From: CAZEDK01 sp964511025
GTDB taxonomy: Bacteria; Patescibacteriota; Gracilibacteria; UBA1369; GWF2-33-10
DNA: 24,264 nt
Assembly: GCA_964511025.1 (NCBI GenBank)
Contig: CAZEDK010000031.1
Location: 1 to 24,264 of the forward strand
Reading direction: 5' to 3'
Of this stretch, positions 21,990 through 24,264 are shown piece by piece. The translations under genes and the position numbers were made by a program. Position 1 is the stretch's first letter; the number at the start of each line of letters is the position of its first letter. A model generated the notes under the pieces. That model was not told where the DNA came from. It did not search any database and saw only the letters and a program-made list of their open reading frames with translations.

Positions 21990-24068
21990 TTAATCTCTTT
22001 TCATCCCTCTTTCTGAAATTATTTTTTCGGTTACATTGTTCGGTGCTTTTGCATAATGTGAAAACTCCATACTGTAACTTGCTCTGCCTTGAGTCATTGA
22101 GCGAACATCCGTTGCATAACCAAACATTTCAGATAAAGGTACGTCAGCTTTGATGAATTTTGCAGTGCCTCTATCTCCGGTTTCTTTGATTTGACCTCTT
22201 CTTGAATTTAAGTCTCCCATCACATCTCCAAAATAATCTTCAGGAGTTACGCTTTCTACAGCCATAATTGGTTCAAGTATCATAGGAGATCCGGCTTTTG
22301 CAGCTTTTTGGAAAGCAAATGAACCTGCCATCTTGAATGCAAGCTCAGAAGAATCGACGTCATGATAAGAACCATCATAGAGTTCAACTTTTACGTCCAC
22401 AAAAGGATAACCGGCTACAATACCTCTAGTCATAGCCTCTTGAATACCTTTATCAATAGGTGAAATAAATTCTCTAGGAATTTTACCTCCAACGATTTGG
22501 TTGTCAAATTTGTAACCTTCGCCCCTTTCAAGCGGCTTAAGTCTAATAAGTACGTGACCATATTGACCACGGCCACCTGTCTGTTTGACGTATTTTTCTT
22601 CAGCCTGTGAATCTTTTTCAATTGTTTCTCTGTATGCAACCTGAGGTTTGCCAATATTAGCTTCAACTTTGAACTCTCTTTTCATTCTATCAACGATGAT
22701 TTCCAAATGGAGCTCTCCCATTCCTGCTATTAAAGTTTGACTGGTTTCTTCGTCAGAGCTTACACGAAATGTAGGATCTTCTTCCGAAAGTTTTTGCAAC
22801 GCAACACCCATTTTATCTCTATCTGCTTTTGTCTTTGGTTCGATGGATATTTGAATCACCGGTTCCGGAAATTCCATTGATTCCAACATGATTTCATTTT
22901 TTTCATCACACAAAGTATCTCCTGTGATTACATCTTTTATACCAATAACAGCAGCGATATCACCGGCTTGAACGGTTTTAATTTCTTCTCTTGTGTTTGA
23001 GTGCATTTGAAGTAGACGGCTTACTCTTTCTTTATTGCCTGTTCTTGGATTGATTATATAGCTTCCGGAATTCAAAGTTCCTGAATACACACGAAAGAAA
23101 ACAAGCCTGCCAACGAAAGGGTCAGTCATTATCTTAAATGCCAAAGCTGCGAATGGTGCATTCTTATCCGGAGCTCTTTCTTGCAGCTCATCTGTTCTTG
23201 GGATGATTCCTTTGATAGGCGGAACGTCAAGTGGACATGGCAAGTAATCAACTACGCCATCAAGTAATAATTGCACACCTACGTTTCTAAGTGAACTGCC
23301 TGCAAATACTGGATACATATTTCCTGCAATGGTTGCTTTTCTGATAGCATTTTTGATTTCTTCTTCGCTCATTGCTTGTCCTTCCAAGTACTTTTCCATC
23401 AATACATCATCATTTTCTGACGCTCTTTCAACTAATTTTTCGCGCATAGCTTCTGCTTTTGACTGCAAGTCTGCAGGAATTTCAATTTCAGATATAGTTT
23501 CGCCTTTTGCACCTTCAAATTTATATGCTTTCATTTTGATTAAATCAATCACTCCGCTTAAATCATTTTCAGCTCCAATTGGCAATTGCACGGCTATTAC
23601 TTTTTTACTTGCTCTTTCGTTAAGTGATTTCATTGCAAAATCAAAATCAGCGCCTGTTTTATCCATTTTGTTCGCAAAAATGATTCTAGGTACGTTGTAT
23701 TTATCAGCTTGTCTCCATACTGTTTCTGTTTGAGGTTCTACTCCTGCTTGAGCGTCTATTAATAATATAGCTCCATCTAATACACGCATAGACCTTTCTA
23801 CTTCCACCGTGAAATCTACGTGACCGGGAGTGTCAATAATGTTGAATCTATTATTTTTCCAAAAACATGTTGTTGCTGCAGCGGTGATTGTGATACCTCT
23901 TTCTTTTTCTTGCTCCATCCAATCCATAGTAGCGGCCCCTTCATGAACTTCTCCAATTTTGTGATTTTTGCCAGTGTAAAAAAGCACCCTTTCTGTAGTA
24001 GTGGTTTTACCGGCATCAATATGTGCACAGATACCAAAATTCCGTAAATCGTATAAATCTTGAGACAT
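21990..24068 (-). CDS. fusA: Translation elongation factor EF-G
   Basis: GTPase that drives translocation and, with RRF, ribosome recycling. G1 AHIDAGKT at 15-22, RGITI switch, DTPGHVDFT and NKMDKTGADF are visible; domains II-V follow, with GRGQYGHV in domain IV and the C-terminal YSMEFSHYAKAPNNV. 692 residues, standard. The rpsL-rpsG genes usually upstream are not seen in the 196 nt that remain in the window. Confidence 0.99.
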   Translation of the reverse strand: MSQDLYDLRNFGICAHIDAGKTTTTERVLFYTGKNHKIGEVHEGAATMDWMEQEKERGITITAAATTCFWKNNRFNIIDTPGHVDFTVEVERSMRVLDGAILLIDAQAGVEPQTETVWRQADKYNVPRIIFANKMDKTGADFDFAMKSLNERASKKVIAVQLPIGAENDLSGVIDLIKMKAYKFEGAKGETISEIEIPADLQSKAEAMREKLVERASENDDVLMEKYLEGQAMSEEEIKNAIRKATIAGNMYPVFAGSSLRNVGVQLLLDGVVDYLPCPLDVPPIKGIIPRTDELQERAPDKNAPFAALAFKIMTDPFVGRLVFFRVYSGTLNSGSYIINPRTGNKERVSRLLQMHSNTREEIKTVQAGDIAAVIGIKDVITGDTLCDEKNEIMLESMEFPEPVIQISIEPKTKADRDKMGVALQKLSEEDPTFRVSSDEETSQTLIAGMGELHLEIIVDRMKREFKVEANIGKPQVAYRETIEKDSQAEEKYVKQTGGRGQYGHVLIRLKPLERGEGYKFDNQIVGGKIPREFISPIDKGIQEAMTRGIVAGYPFVDVKVELYDGSYHDVDSSELAFKMAGSFAFQKAAKAGSPMILEPIMAVESVTPEDYFGDVMGDLNSRRGQIKETGDRGTAKFIKADVPLSEMFGYATDVRSMTQGRASYSMEFSHYAKAPNNVTEKIISERGMKRD

Positions 24069-24086
24069 TGTTTGAGTTTAGTTGTA

Positions 24087-24111
24087 AGAACTGAGAGCTG
24101 AGAACTGAGAA
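24087..24111. repeat. Heptad array AGAACTG / AGAGCTG in the fusA leader
   Basis: Three heptads AGAACTG, AGAGCTG, AGAACTG followed by AGAA, 19 bp upstream of the fusA start. The units match those of the inverted array inside queG (572-662). Confidence 0.75.
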
Positions 24112-24126
24112 AATTTCGCAATTCTG

Positions 24127-24180
24127 CTAGCAAGCTAGTTTAGTGTAACAGAGAAAATTCTGTTTTTGAAGCTTAAAGCT
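24127..24180 (-). promoter_or_regulatory. Three small hairpins in the fusA leader
   Basis: Perfect inverted repeats lie at 24170-24180 (AGCTT-A-AAGCT), 24147-24164 (AACAGA-N6-TCTGTT) and 24127-24138 (CTAGC-AA-GCTAG), one after another between the candidate promoter and the heptad array. Together they suggest a structured leader of about 110 nt. The rest of 24069-24264 shows no gene. Function unknown. Confidence 0.45.
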
Positions 24181-24185
24181 GGCTG

Positions 24186-24214
24186 ATTTTAATCATAAGT
24201 AACAGAAAAAGCAA
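24186..24214 (-). promoter_or_regulatory. Candidate promoter upstream of fusA
   Basis: On the minus strand TTGCTT (24209-24214) and TAAAAT (24186-24191) with a 17-bp spacer; start expected near 24179, just before the first hairpin. The -35 match is modest (3/6). If real, fusA can be transcribed apart from any rpsL-rpsG upstream. Confidence 0.45.
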
Positions 24215-24264
24215 GTCTTTTGGGATTTGCATTGGTTTACATAACAAAAAAGGTGAATTTAAAA

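Noticed and set aside
23329..23733. Plus-strand open frame inside fusA
   Set aside because: Fully antisense to the conserved G domain of EF-G; no recognisable domain.
13952..24068. Alternative genetic code (UGA as glycine), as in some CPR phyla
   Set aside because: All conserved genes are full length without in-frame TGA, and conserved glycines use GGN codons.
3..24264. CRISPR array, tRNA, rRNA, insertion sequence or phage genes
   Set aside because: None seen: the repeats have a 7-bp period without spacers, and no transposase, integrase or cloverleaf pattern was found.

Overview
This is an AT-rich, gene-dense bacterial window. It carries almost the whole fusA-tuf / S10 / spc / alpha ribosomal superoperon on the minus strand, followed by rplM-rpsI and trmD, and then a small accessory island and a queG gene at the left end. 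Several traits suggest a Candidate Phyla Radiation (Patescibacteria) genome. The rpmD gene (uL30) is missing between rpsE and rplO. Several proteins are short (adenylate kinase, TrmD, L3). No Shine-Dalgarno motif stands in front of any of the 40 genes. Stop codons are 37 TAA, 3 TAG and no TGA. No open frame contains an internal TGA, so the standard code fits and a UGA=Gly code is not needed. The lineage is an inference; no rRNA is present to confirm it.

Layout, left to right. 3-1169 (+): queG, an epoxyqueuosine reductase with three short arrays of 7-bp repeats inside its coding sequence and a repeat-derived C-terminus. 1166-3304 (-): a compact three-gene unit. It consists of a HTH-XRE protein with a Panacea (DUF4065) domain, a MazF/PemK-like toxin broken by a -1 frameshift at an A7 run, and a Schlafen AlbA_2-domain protein. 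Two tandem 17-bp palindromes overlap the likely promoter of this unit. 3452-3913 (+): a small protein with a WYL-like domain and no HTH, divergent from the unit. 3905-24068 (-): trmD, rpsI, rplM, rplQ, rpoA, rpsD, rpsK, rpsM, rpmJ, infA, map, adk, secY, rplO, rpsE, rplR, rplF, rpsH, rpsN, rplE, rplX, rplN, rpsQ, rpmC, rplP, rpsC, rplV, rpsS, rplB, rplW, rplD, rplC, rpsJ, tuf, fusA (listed left to right; transcription runs right to left). 24069-24264: the fusA leader, with several small hairpins and a candidate promoter.

Most junctions in the superoperon are 1-35 nt. The longer gaps lie upstream of fusA, tuf, rplC, infA and rpsH, and the first four hold sigma70-like -35/-10 pairs with 17-bp spacers. 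The best is upstream of rplC (TTGACT / TACAAT), where it is followed by a roughly 130-nt structured leader that may be an autogenous ribosomal-protein control element.

The most unusual content is the left 4.6 kb. It combines the Panacea-MazF-AlbA_2 unit with its paired operators, the frameshifted toxin, and several families of heptanucleotide repeats that recur in queG, in the rpsI-trmD gap and in the fusA leader.
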